Notes under the pieces: generated by a model
Seen by the model: the letters and a program-made list of their open reading frames with translations, nothing else
Told to the model about the DNA's origin: nothing
The model's database searches: none
In this document: in pieces, positions 1-8,439 of the stretch
How the letters are laid out: every line of letters starts with the position of its first letter
Position numbering within the stretch: position 1 is the stretch's first letter
Made by a program: the position numbers and the translations under genes
Origin: Akkermansia muciniphila
GTDB lineage: Bacteria > Verrucomicrobiota > Verrucomicrobiia > Limisphaerales > BJHT01
Direction of reading: 5' to 3'
NCBI GenBank assembly: GCA_945861535.1
Contig: CAMAUZ010000016.1
Location: 43,000-106,999, forward strand
DNA length: 64,000 nt

Positions 1-2
1 CG

Positions 3-392
3 CAGGCCGCCAAGGAGGCCAAGGAACGCGAGGTGCAACTCGCCATCGAGATGGCCAAGCTGGATGAGGAGCGGCGCAAAGCCATCCAGGAAGAAAACCT
101 CCGCCAGCAATCCGTCGAAGCCGACCGCCTCCGCTCGCTCGCCGCGCTTCGCTCCGCCGACGCCGCGATGTATGGCGCGATCTCCCAGCCCATCTACTTT
201 TTCAACAACAACAACTTCAACCCGGACGGGACGATCAATTACAACCCGCCGGCTCCCTCCGCCACCGTCGCCGCGCCGTTCGCCTCGAACACGTTTTACA
301 CAGCCATCTCCAACAAGGTGCAACTGATCACGGTCCCCAAAAACCAGCCGGTCCCAACGCCAACGACCTCAACCACGCCGAAGAAGAAGTAG
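3..392 (+). CDS. C-terminal end of a coiled-coil, low-complexity protein (5' partial)
   Basis: The reading frame is open from the first bases of the window, so the true start lies upstream. The visible 129 residues begin with a highly charged helical stretch rich in Ala, Lys and Glu (about residues 1-50), typical of a coiled coil. A segment rich in Asn, Pro and aromatics follows, then a Pro/Thr-rich tail ending in three lysines. I see no catalytic motif and do not recognise the family. A role as a structural or secreted protein is possible but unsupported. Confidence 0.6.
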   Translation, partial: QAAKEAKEREVQLAIEMAKLDEERRKAIQEENLRQQSVEADRLRSLAALRSADAAMYGAISQPIYFFNNNNFNPDGTINYNPPAPSATVAAPFASNTFYTAISNKVQLITVPKNQPVPTPTTSTTPKKK

Positions 393-850
393 GATGGCAG
401 GATGATGGGGGCAGAATGATGGGGGCGGGAAGCGGGAGGGACGCGGCGCAGCACGGGGCCAATGTACTCGTTGCGGGGAGGGGCATTGGCAGGTGGCCCG
501 CCCACCCTTGTAGGAGTCGAGGTAACGAGACTCTGACCTTTCCTGTGCGAACAGCGGACTGAGGCTTGCCGGCTGCTTTGGGCGAGGCGGGTGCGAGCGG
601 AACCCGGTTCCAAGACGCGGCTTGGGATGTTTTTTGGGACAGGCCGCTCGCGGAAGGAGGTTAGAGTCTCGTCACCTCGACTCCTACAAGGGGTGGGAGC
701 GCCGGCGGCTCTCCCGCTAGGTTTTCACACAAGCTCGGAAGCCCGCCTTCCTTCCGCGTTGACCGCATCGTTGCGGCCAAGCCGTTCACAGAGTTTCCCA
801 ACCCACCCACGCTCCTCCCATTATTCTGCCCCCGATTATCCTGCCATCTC
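393..850. repeat. Nested inverted repeats filling the gap before galE
   Basis: No gene is visible. An outer pair of arms (about 393-425 and 815-848, core GGCAGGAT) encloses an inner pair (505-538 and 659-693, core TGTAGGAGTCGAGGT). The inner arms match as reverse complements over about 34 bp with two mismatches. The same inner family recurs at 4614-4708. The arrangement looks like one palindromic element inserted into another. Confidence 0.75.
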
Positions 851-872
851 CGGCGCGGTCCCGGTCGGCCGA

Positions 873-1844
873 TCAGTCCGGATACCCGTTCGGATGCTTC
901 ACGTGCCACCGGTAGGCCGTCGTCACGATGTCTTCGAGCTTCGGAAACCGCGGCCGCCAGCCCAGCTCGTTGAACGCCTTATCCGCCCCCGCCACCAAGC
1001 GCGGAGGATCGCCCGGACGCCGCGGCTTCTCGATCGCCGTGATGCGTTTGCCCGACACCTTCTCGCACATGCGGATCACCTCGCGTACCGAGTAGCCCTC
1101 GCCATTGCCGAGATTGAAAAAACCCTTCTTGTCCGGCTGCAACGCGAGGATGTGCGCCTGCGCCAGGTCCGCGATGTGGATGTAATCCCGGATGCACGTC
1201 CCGTCCGGCGTCGGATAATCCGTCCCGTAAATCTCACACTGCGGCGACTGCCCGAGCGCCACCTTCAGCACGTTCGGAATCAGATGCGTCTCGACGCGAT
1301 GATGCTCGCCGAACCGCTCGCTCGCGCCCGCCGCGTTGAAATAGCGGAACGCCACAAAATCCAGCCCGTGAATCTGCTGAAACCACTGCAGCATCTTCTC
1401 GAACATCAGCTTCGATTCGCCATACGGATTGATCGGGCGCTGCGGCAAATCCTCCGTCATCGGCACGCGGTCCGGCGGGCCGTACGTCGCGCACGTCGAG
1501 CTGAAGACAAACTTGCGCACGCCCGCCTCGGCCGCGGCCTCGAGCAGGTTCAGCCCGTTGGCGACGTTGTTGCGAAAATACTTCGTCGGATTGGTCATCG
1601 ATTCGCCCACCTGCGCAAACGCCGCGAAGTGGATGATCGCCTCCGCCTTGGTCTCCGTGACCGCGCGCAGCACCGCCGAGCGCTCGCGCAAATCCCCCGG
1701 CACAAATGCCGCGCGCGGATCCACGGCGGACCGATGCCCCTCACTCAAGTTGTCGAACACCGTCACCGCGTGGCCCGCGTTGAGCAGTTCTTCGACACAC
1801 ACCGAACCGATATAACCGGCCCCGCCGGTGACAAAAACATTCAT
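873..1844 (-). CDS. galE: UDP-glucose 4-epimerase (GalE-like SDR epimerase)
   Basis: This 323-residue protein interconverts UDP-glucose and UDP-galactose (or related UDP-sugars) in the cytoplasm, supplying precursors for surface polysaccharide. The N-terminus has the NAD-binding glycine motif TGGAGYIGS. The catalytic serine region (FSSTCATYGPP) is followed by YGESK, which contains the active-site Tyr and Lys. FRYFNAAGA and the RDYIHIADLA block are also typical of the family, and the length fits. I chose the ATG at 1844 because the glycine motif must lie at the extreme N-terminus; the longer frame upstream has no family similarity. It stands alone on minus, about 4.5 kb from the glycosyltransferase locus. 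Specificity for Glc, GlcNAc or uronic acid forms cannot be read from sequence alone. Confidence 0.93.
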   Translation of the reverse strand: MNVFVTGGAGYIGSVCVEELLNAGHAVTVFDNLSEGHRSAVDPRAAFVPGDLRERSAVLRAVTETKAEAIIHFAAFAQVGESMTNPTKYFRNNVANGLNLLEAAAEAGVRKFVFSSTCATYGPPDRVPMTEDLPQRPINPYGESKLMFEKMLQWFQQIHGLDFVAFRYFNAAGASERFGEHHRVETHLIPNVLKVALGQSPQCEIYGTDYPTPDGTCIRDYIHIADLAQAHILALQPDKKGFFNLGNGEGYSVREVIRMCEKVSGKRITAIEKPRRPGDPPRLVAGADKAFNELGWRPRFPKLEDIVTTAYRWHVKHPNGYPD

Positions 1845-2192
1845 TGCGAAATAAATACAATTGAACCGCACCAATTTCCAAAAACTGCCTGAACAAATCT
1901 TTCTTTGTACTCCGGCTCCTTGAAACGACTGGAACGATCCGAACGGGATCCGCTCATTCCATCGGAACGCGGGCCGGATGCTTGAGTCATGAGGACACCT
2001 TTTGAGCACGGGCGGGCGACCGGAGCGCGGCCTTTAGGCCGCAGAAACGCCCGCCCGCAGCGACGGTTCCCAACCATTCGAACGCGTGCCACCACCCACT
2101 ATTTGGTGGGTAAAAAAGAGCGCCTGAAAATTCGCTCGCCCCATACAGGACGCACGTCTCTGCGGCCTGAAGGCCGCGCTCCGCCGGCAGCA
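1845..2192. repeat. Intergenic palindromic repeat pair (GGCCT-type)
   Basis: No gene is seen in these 348 bases. Two arms, about 2022-2046 and 2159-2183, are reverse complements built around GCGGCCTnAAGGCCGC. Related copies appear at 34328-34428 (inside a uvrA gene), 38584-38785, 42619-42722 and 47053-47085. The galE promoter should lie near 1850-1990, which is the AT-richer part. Confidence 0.7.
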
Positions 2193-4499
2193 TCACGGCT
2201 TGAGCAACTGCTGCCGCCGCTCCACCGACAGCGGACTCCGCTCGATCCACCGCCGTGCCGCCGCGTCATCCACCTTCAGCCACCGCCGCGCCAACTGCTC
2301 GATCATCGACGCGCTGCTCGGGTCCGCCGCCATCGTATCCGCCCACGGCGCCGCTGCCGCCGGATCGCTGTAAGTCATCTGCTGCACAAAGCTCTTGACC
2401 GCCGCCTCGCGCGACTTGCCTTCGGGCAAGGCCTTCATCCACTCCGTCGCCCCCGCCGTGTCGTTGCGCGCCCACATTTGCACGATGCTCTGAAACGCCG
2501 TCTCCCGCGTCGGCCCCTCGGGAAACGCCCCCACCCACGCCGCCGCGCCGCGCGGATCGATGCTCGCCCACTGCGACACCACGCTGGTCGCCGCGCGATT
2601 CTGCATCTCGCCCGCCGGCAGTGTCGCCACGAAGGCCGCCGCGTCCTGCGGTGACTGCGTCGCGAGACCGCCCGCCACATTTTGCAACGCCTGGTCCTGC
2701 ACCTCGCCCGCAGGCAGTTGCCGCGCCCACGCCACCGCGGCCTGCGGATCACTCGCCGCCCATTGATTCGCCACCGTCGAGAGCAGATTGCGCTGTTTGT
2801 CCCCCGCCGGCATCGCCAGCGCAAACGCCGCCGCGTCCTGCGGACTCTCCTGCGCCCAGCGGTAGCTGAGATTCTGCATCGCCGCCTCGCGCGCCGCGCC
2901 CTCGGGCAATTGCTTCGCCCAGTTCACCGCCGCAGTCAGATCGCGATTGGCCCAACTGCTCGCCACCGAACCGAGCATCTCCTGCTGCGCCTGGCCCGCC
3001 GGCAGCCGCTGCACCAGGTCCAGCGCAAGCGTCGGATCGTTGTTCGCCAGGGACCACACCATGTTGCGCGCCGCATCCAACTGCATCTGTCCGGCCGGCA
3101 ACGTCTGCACCCACGCCACCGCTTTTGCCGGATCGCTCTGCGCCCATTGACTCGCGATCGAGGAGACTATCGAACTGCGCGCCTGTCCCGCCGGCACGCC
3201 CTCGAGATAACCCACCGCCGCCGCCGGATCGGTGCGCAACAGGCCGGAGAGCGCATTCTGGAGCGCGTTGTTGCGCGTCTGCCCCGGCGGCAACGTCGCC
3301 ACCCACTCCAGCGTTGCCTTGGGATCGCTGCTGCTCCACGACGACGCCAGCGAATTGATGAAACTGTTGCGCGCACTGCCCGGCGGCAGGCTCTGCGCAA
3401 ACGCCGCCGCCGCCTGCGGTTCCTTCGCCGCCCACGGACCGCTCAGATTCTGCAACGCGCTTTGTTTCTGCCGCCCCTCCGGCAGTTGTTGCGCCCATGC
3501 CAGCGCCGCCGGCAGATCGCTCTGCCCCCACGCCTGCGCCAGCGTCCCCGCGAGTTCCGACTGCTGAGCGCCTGCGACGCCGTTCAAAACCGCGACCGCC
3601 GCGCGCGGATTCGTGGCCGCCAGTTCGGTGACAACTCCCCGCAACGCACTGCGCCGCTGGCCCGTCTCCGAGAGTCCGTTCGCCCACGCCAGCGCCGCCG
3701 CGGAATCCTTCGCCGCCCAGCGTCCCGCCAGCGTCTGCACCGCATTGTCGCGCGCATAACCCGGCGCCAACTGCGCGATCTGCGCCGCCGCCGACGCCGG
3801 ATCCTCCAGCGACCACACATTCAAAATGGCGAGACTCGCCGCGTCCCGGTTTTGTTTTTTCGCGAGGCTCGCCGCCAGTTCCATCGCCCGTGCCGGGTCC
3901 TGCTGCGCCACCACCGGCAGCAACGCCTGCCAGAACCGAAGCCGCTCCTCGCCCTCGGGCATCTCCTGCGCGAACGCGAACGCCGCCGGCAAATCCCGCC
4001 GCGCCCACGCCTCCGCCACAACGCCCAGCGCCTGCGTCCGTTCCGCCGCCGTCTTCAAACCCTGCGCATACTTGATCGCCGCCGCCGGGTCCGATTCCGT
4101 CCAGCGCCCGAGCAACAGCGCGTTCGCCCCATACCAGGTCCGCTGTCGCCCACCGGTCCGCAGCTTTGCCAGCAACGCCGGGATGTCCCGCGTCTCGACG
4201 CGCGCCACCACGTCGAGCACCGCCGAACTGAAATACCCCATGGCGGTATCGCCCATCACCCGCCGCAACTGCGCCTCCAGTTCATCGAGGCTCGCCCCCG
4301 TTCCCGCCGTCGCCGTCGTTGCGGCCACCGCCGGTCTCACCACGGGTTTCGGCGTCCAACCCGCCGCTCCCGCCGCCGCATTCGTCACGCCCGCCGCGTC
4401 GGGTTTCGCCGACGACGCCGCGCGCCGTTCTCCGACGACGTAGCCCACCGCCACGCCCGCCAGACACAGCCCGATCGGAATAATTTTGGATGCACTCAT
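2193..4499 (-). CDS. Secreted or membrane-anchored tandem-repeat protein, 768 aa
   Basis: After an N-terminal hydrophobic segment (about residues 6-22, signal peptide or anchor) and an Ala/Pro-rich linker, nearly the whole protein is made of about eighteen repeats of 33-34 residues. The consensus is roughly W(A)xxDPxAAxxWxxxLPxG followed by a helix with conserved Ala and Leu. The pattern predicts paired helices stacked into a solenoid like TPR or Sel1 scaffolds. I recognise no enzyme motif. The ATG at 4499 was preferred to a GTG four codons earlier. The repeats are strongly conserved and GC-rich, which generates long antisense open frames. The role is probably protein-protein interaction at the envelope, by inference only. 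Confidence 0.8.
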   Translation of the reverse strand: MSASKIIPIGLCLAGVAVGYVVGERRAASSAKPDAAGVTNAAAGAAGWTPKPVVRPAVAATTATAGTGASLDELEAQLRRVMGDTAMGYFSSAVLDVVARVETRDIPALLAKLRTGGRQRTWYGANALLLGRWTESDPAAAIKYAQGLKTAAERTQALGVVAEAWARRDLPAAFAFAQEMPEGEERLRFWQALLPVVAQQDPARAMELAASLAKKQNRDAASLAILNVWSLEDPASAAAQIAQLAPGYARDNAVQTLAGRWAAKDSAAALAWANGLSETGQRRSALRGVVTELAATNPRAAVAVLNGVAGAQQSELAGTLAQAWGQSDLPAALAWAQQLPEGRQKQSALQNLSGPWAAKEPQAAAAFAQSLPPGSARNSFINSLASSWSSSDPKATLEWVATLPPGQTRNNALQNALSGLLRTDPAAAVGYLEGVPAGQARSSIVSSIASQWAQSDPAKAVAWVQTLPAGQMQLDAARNMVWSLANNDPTLALDLVQRLPAGQAQQEMLGSVASSWANRDLTAAVNWAKQLPEGAAREAAMQNLSYRWAQESPQDAAAFALAMPAGDKQRNLLSTVANQWAASDPQAAVAWARQLPAGEVQDQALQNVAGGLATQSPQDAAAFVATLPAGEMQNRAATSVVSQWASIDPRGAAAWVGAFPEGPTRETAFQSIVQMWARNDTAGATEWMKALPEGKSREAAVKSFVQQMTYSDPAAAAPWADTMAADPSSASMIEQLARRWLKVDDAAARRWIERSPLSVERRQQLLKP

Positions 4500-4613
4500 A
4501 AAACCGCACACTTGTATCCGCGTGCTGATAAGTCAGAAGCCCCGCCAAAGAAAGGCATTTCCCCGACGCGCCGCCGCTTCCGCAGCGATGCGGGCAACCC
4601 GCTCGCGCGTACC

Positions 4614-4708
4614 ATTGTAGGAGACGACGTGAGGAGACTCCTCCCTCTTTATCCATCGGCGCTGCTCGCGCAGAAAAGGTCAGAGCCTCCCGGCGTCGGC
4701 TCCTACCA
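4614..4708. repeat. Inverted repeat, TGTAGGAG family (second copy)
   Basis: The arms at 4614-4640 and 4679-4707 are imperfect reverse complements and share the TGTAGGAG core with the pair at 505-693. It lies upstream of the tandem-repeat gene. Confidence 0.65.
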
Positions 4709-4739
4709 GTGCCAGGAGCGCGGGTCCCCCTCCGCTTCG

Positions 4740-4793
4740 CGCCGGAGGCACGCAAGAAACTAGCCGGTGGTGAAGCGCACTGGAACCACCGGA
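4740..4793. repeat. 54-bp interspersed repeat, copy 1
   Basis: This segment is nearly identical, with about three differences, to 38805-38858. It contains the small palindrome CCGGTGGT...ACCACCGG. Both copies lie in gaps packed with other palindromic repeats. Confidence 0.75.
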
Positions 4794-5160
4794 TAGTCCG
4801 ACCGGAAAGTGCTGCGCCCCGGCGGGGCGCGAGAGCCGTGAAACCCACCAACGCGCATCGCCACGGCGACGCGTCATCTTTGGCCGACCGTCCGGCTGAA
4901 ACCGGGTACTAATGCGAATATCAAACGGAGATTGGGGAAGCATTCACGTTAGGTCCGACAAACCCAACTCGGAACAGCCGCTTCACGCATTATGCGTGAG
5001 AAATTCCCGCTCAACAAAACTAACCGGGCCAATCACCTTATACCTTGCCTCCAGCACCGCTGGCATGGGCGGTGCTGTTAATAAAACGAGAGACTACGGC
5101 AACTATCCCGATAGCATCGGATCACTACCTAACTCAAACCAAGCCTAAGCCCGAGACTCC

Positions 5161-5988
5161 ATGAAACTCCCCACCCGCACCAACACCGGCGCCTTTACTC
5201 TCATCGAATTGCTCGTCGTCCTCGGCATCGTGGGAATCTTGGTTTCGATGCTGCTGCCCGCTATTGGAAGAACCGGTCATCGCGGTTCGGCCAATCGCAT
5301 CAAATGCGTCAACAACCAGAAGCAAATCGGCACCGCCTTCCGGGTCTTCGCTGCCGACAACGACGGTCATTTTCCCCTCCAAACCACCAACCATCCTTAC
5401 CTCTACCAACCCGGAGACACCGGGTCGTCTCCCGGAGCGGCGTCCACCACCTCAGCCTTCGCCTGGCAGGTTTACCAAGCCATGTGGAACCAACTTCAGT
5501 CACCCAAGGTTCTCCTCTGCCCCAGTGATCGCTCCCGTACAACTTACAACCGCGTCACCGACTTCGCCGCGCTTGCACGCGCGCCCGGCGTCAGCACCAC
5601 CGCCAGCCTCGGGCACTCCAGCAATCAAAACCGCGCCGTCAGCTACGCCCCTCAGGCGCTCGCCGATGAGATGAACCCGCTCGCTGTACTGAACGTGGAT
5701 CGAAACATCAATCTCTCCATCGCCGTCAACGCTCCGACGACCCCTGCATGGCCGGGCGGATCCCGCTTCGCCATCACCGATGAGTCGGCCGCAAACACCG
5801 TTCGCTGGGTGATGGGTCCAGTTTCCATGCTTCACGACCTGCAAGGCAACCTGGTTTTTGCGGATGGCAGCGTGTTACAGGCCACCGCCACCACCCTGCA
5901 AACAGCGCTCGTCAACGCCGGCAAAGCCTACGGCTGGGGCACTCCCTCCAGTCCCGGCCCCGGTGCCGCAGTTTTCCTCCTGCCCTGA
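5161..5988 (+). CDS. Prepilin-type N-methylation protein with H-X9-DG C-terminus
   Basis: This 275-residue protein belongs to the type II/type IV pseudopilin-like family that is expanded in Planctomycetes and Verrucomicrobia. Residues 10-35 carry the class III prepilin signal GAFTLIELLVVLGIVGIL, with the invariant Glu five residues after the processing site, followed by a membrane helix. The body contains the usual conserved CVNNQKQIG and LLCPSD blocks. Near the C-terminus HDLQGNLVFADG fits H-X9-DG exactly. It would be processed by a prepilin peptidase and assembled or displayed in the envelope. It is monocistronic. Start: ATG at 5161, giving the short basic leader expected for this class. 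Confidence 0.9.
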   Translation: MKLPTRTNTGAFTLIELLVVLGIVGILVSMLLPAIGRTGHRGSANRIKCVNNQKQIGTAFRVFAADNDGHFPLQTTNHPYLYQPGDTGSSPGAASTTSAFAWQVYQAMWNQLQSPKVLLCPSDRSRTTYNRVTDFAALARAPGVSTTASLGHSSNQNRAVSYAPQALADEMNPLAVLNVDRNINLSIAVNAPTTPAWPGGSRFAITDESAANTVRWVMGPVSMLHDLQGNLVFADGSVLQATATTLQTALVNAGKAYGWGTPSSPGPGAAVFLLP

Positions 5989-6347
5989 ACCTTGCCACTT
6001 CAATGGTTGCGTGAAGACCGTCCGACTGACAAACGCACCACCCACGGCAGAAAATTACAAACCACTAACCGGCACTAATAAGACCAAGGCAGGCAGCATC
6101 TCGACCGCAATACCCCGCTGCCCTTCTTATTAGTGCCAGTTAGTGCCGGTTAGTGGTTTTAGTCTCTGTGTAGCTCAGCGCCCAAGTTCTTAGCTTCACC
6201 AGGTCCGCCAGTCCCCACCACCGTCACTCTGCCCTTTGGTTTTCGCCGGCTTCGTGCCCTGTGTGGTTCAATCCCCCGTGCAGGTTTAAGGTTTTATGAT
6301 TGTCAGCACGCCAGCTTTGCCCGCATAAACCCTCGCCCTTGGCACCT
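5989..6347. other. Intergenic region containing a 100-bp inverted-repeat element
   Basis: No gene is seen. The element at 6059-6159 (separate entry) occupies the first part; 6165-6347 shows nothing recognisable apart from the probable promoter region of the next gene. Confidence 0.4.
6059..6159. repeat. TAGTGCC inverted-repeat element, copy 1
   Basis: The left arm 6059-6082 and right arm 6126-6159 are reverse complements. The right arm holds one extra 10-base unit (AGTTAGTGCC), so one unit was lost on the left or gained on the right. A second, symmetric copy with perfect 29-bp arms is at 57902-58009. The two loops differ in sequence, so only the arms are conserved. Confidence 0.85.
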
Positions 6348-7448
6348 ATGCGCTTTTTGATGCTAAATTGGCGGGACCCGCAGAATCCGCTCGCCGGTGG
6401 CGCCGAGCGGGTGACGCAAGCCTATCTCGAAGCCCTCGTGCAACGCGGGCACGCGGCGTGGTGGTTTGCCAATAACTTCCCCGGCGCGGCCCCGACCGCG
6501 ACCCTCGGTGGTGTTCACATCGTTCGCGGCGGCGGCATGGGCACCTCAATCCTTTCGGCGATACGCTGGTATCGGCGGCAGGCACCCTTTGATCTCGTCA
6601 TCGACCAGCACCACGGCATCCCTTGGTACGCGCCGTGGTGGTGCCGGACCCGCAATGTCGCTTACATCCACGAAGTCCTCGGCCCGATCTGGAGCGCCTT
6701 CTATCCGTGGCCGCTCAGTACGCTGGGCCGCTGGCAGGAGCGGTGGACTCATTGGGGTTATCGCAAAGTCCCGTTCTGGACCGCCTGTCAGGCCACCCGC
6801 GACTGCCTCCGCGCGCACGGAGTCAGGGACATCACCCTGATTCCCTACGGCGTTCACACCCGCGCCCTGCCGGAACTGGAAGCCAAGCCACTGACCCCGC
6901 CGCTGCGCCTGGTAACCGTCTGCCGACTCGCACCCAACAAGCGCGTCGAACACGCCGTGCGCCTGATGCAGTGTCTCGCCGCCAGCGGCGTGGCGGCGCA
7001 ACTCACCATCGTCGGTGGCGGGGAAGAAGAAGCGCGCCTCCGGGGATTAGTCATCGCCGAGAAACTCGAGGACCGGGTTACTCTCACCGGTCAAGTCACC
7101 GAGACCGAAAAGAATGAGATACTCCGGCGCGCGCATTTCCTGGTTCACACCTCGTTGCGGGAAGGCTGGGGTCTCAATGTCATCGAAGCCAATGCCATGG
7201 GAACTCCCGGCCTGGTCTATCCCGTGGAGGGTCTGGTGGAGTCCACCCTGCATGACCAGACCGGACTGGTGTCCGCGGAAGAAACTCCCGAGTCACTGGC
7301 GGTGAGACTACAGGACGTGCTGCGCCAGCCGGAGAAATACCAGAGCTATCGAAAAGCCGCGTGGGAACGGGCCAAAACCTTTCACTGGGAGGTCGTCCTG
7401 CCCCAAGCCTGCGCCTGGCTGGAGGTGCAGGCGCAGCGACAGCAGTAA
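6348..7448 (+). CDS. Glycosyltransferase family 4 (GT-B fold)
   Basis: This 366-residue cytoplasmic or membrane-associated retaining sugar transferase probably acts in surface polysaccharide assembly. The N-terminal domain has the NPLAGGAERV loop typical of GT4 enzymes. The C-terminal domain contains the LVTVCRLAPNKRVEHAV start of the nucleotide-sugar domain, TIVGGGEEE and the EX7E motif in EGWGLNVIEANAMGTPGL. The ATG at 6348 was chosen over an upstream TTG because it directly precedes the first beta strand (MRFLMLNW). It converges with the GT2 gene, only 10 bases separating the stop codons. Donor and acceptor are unknown. Confidence 0.9.
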   Translation: MRFLMLNWRDPQNPLAGGAERVTQAYLEALVQRGHAAWWFANNFPGAAPTATLGGVHIVRGGGMGTSILSAIRWYRRQAPFDLVIDQHHGIPWYAPWWCRTRNVAYIHEVLGPIWSAFYPWPLSTLGRWQERWTHWGYRKVPFWTACQATRDCLRAHGVRDITLIPYGVHTRALPELEAKPLTPPLRLVTVCRLAPNKRVEHAVRLMQCLAASGVAAQLTIVGGGEEEARLRGLVIAEKLEDRVTLTGQVTETEKNEILRRAHFLVHTSLREGWGLNVIEANAMGTPGLVYPVEGLVESTLHDQTGLVSAEETPESLAVRLQDVLRQPEKYQSYRKAAWERAKTFHWEVVLPQACAWLEVQAQRQQ

Positions 7449-7458
7449 GCGGGAGGTA

Positions 7459-8427
7459 CTATGCGGACGGGTTCTGAACGCGGTAGGGAGAGAACTTCAG
7501 ATAAAGACTGACCAGAGCCTTGGGTGCGTGCTGCTTGAGAAACAGCTTCGTGGCGTGAACCAGCATCTTGCGCAGGTAGCGAGCCGTGATGAGGTGCCGA
7601 TACTCCGGACGTCCCCGGAGCAGGCGGAGCATGGGAAAGCCATAGAGATAGAGCGCCCCGCCCTCGCGCAGGAGCGGCAGGACATCGCGGTTCGCCGGCA
7701 GATGGAGGAGGTGGAGCAGGTCCTCGAGGACTTTTTGGTGTTCCGCCGGGTCGCGGAGGACGCGTTTATAGAATGAGTTGGGCTGGATATAGAACACCGC
7801 CAGCGGCTCGGGCACGAAGCACATGCCGTGGCGAAAGGCGAGCACTTGCAAGGTGTACCAGTCCGCGGCGGTTTTGAGTTCGGCGGGAAACTTGCCGGCC
7901 GCCAGGAATGGTCCGCGTTTCAGGATGACACTGTGGGAGGCGATGTAGAGATCGCTGCGTTTCTCGACTTCCAGCAGTTGGGCGGGCGAAAGGTATGCGG
8001 CCGAAGACGCAATCTTGCTTCCCCAATGCCAGTGCAGTCCGGTGGCTTCTTCGTGGAAGTCGCCGATCGTGCAACTGAGTGCGGCTTCGGGATGCTTGGC
8101 GAGCAACGTCATCGACTTATCAAACAGGCCGGGCATCACCTCGTCATCGGCGGCGGCAAAGTAGAGATAGTCCCCCGTGGCCAGACTGATGCCGCGGTCA
8201 ATCGAGTAGAGACAGCCCCGGTTCTTCTCGTTCCGGTGCAGCTTGATGACCGGGTATTTGGCGGCCAACTGTTGGATGATCTCGACACTGTTGTCCGTGG
8301 AACCGTCATCGATCACGATGATCTCCTGGAGAAACCTGGACTGTTCCCCCAACGCCCCGAGTGAGCGCGGCAGGAACTGGGCGTGGTTGTAGTTGGGAAC
8401 TATGACCGAGAGTGTGGAGTGCGGCAT
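7459..8427 (-). CDS. Glycosyltransferase family 2 (GT-A fold)
   Basis: This 322-residue transferase has the canonical GT2 N-terminus SVIVPNYNHAQFL, the nucleotide-binding VIDDGSTDNS and the DXD-like metal site in FAAADDEVMPG. The C-terminal part has no clear membrane helices, so it is probably a soluble or peripheral enzyme acting on a polysaccharide or lipid-linked intermediate. It is the last gene of the minus-strand operon, starting 12 bases after the methyltransferase stop. The family uses an inverting mechanism; the sugar cannot be predicted. Confidence 0.9.
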   Translation of the reverse strand: MPHSTLSVIVPNYNHAQFLPRSLGALGEQSRFLQEIIVIDDGSTDNSVEIIQQLAAKYPVIKLHRNEKNRGCLYSIDRGISLATGDYLYFAAADDEVMPGLFDKSMTLLAKHPEAALSCTIGDFHEEATGLHWHWGSKIASSAAYLSPAQLLEVEKRSDLYIASHSVILKRGPFLAAGKFPAELKTAADWYTLQVLAFRHGMCFVPEPLAVFYIQPNSFYKRVLRDPAEHQKVLEDLLHLLHLPANRDVLPLLREGGALYLYGFPMLRLLRGRPEYRHLITARYLRKMLVHATKLFLKQHAPKALVSLYLKFSPYRVQNPSA

Positions 8428-8439
8428 GGCAGCGAGGTG

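Larger units (their letters stand above)
4500..5160. other. Intergenic region with repeats, a palindromic operator-like site and a hairpin
   Basis: No gene was found. Besides the two repeats listed separately, 4984-4998 is a perfect palindrome (CACGCAT-T-ATGCGTG), a possible operator 160 bp before the prepilin-like gene. Positions 5053-5076 form an 8-bp stem (AGCACCGC/GCGGTGCT) followed by an AT-rich run, a weak terminator candidate. The stretch 4912-5150 is AT-richer than its surroundings and probably holds the promoter of the next gene. Confidence 0.5.

Noticed and set aside
5053..5080. Strong rho-independent terminator
   Set aside because: The stem is good, but the following run is GTTAATAAAA and not a T tract, so it is only a weak candidate.
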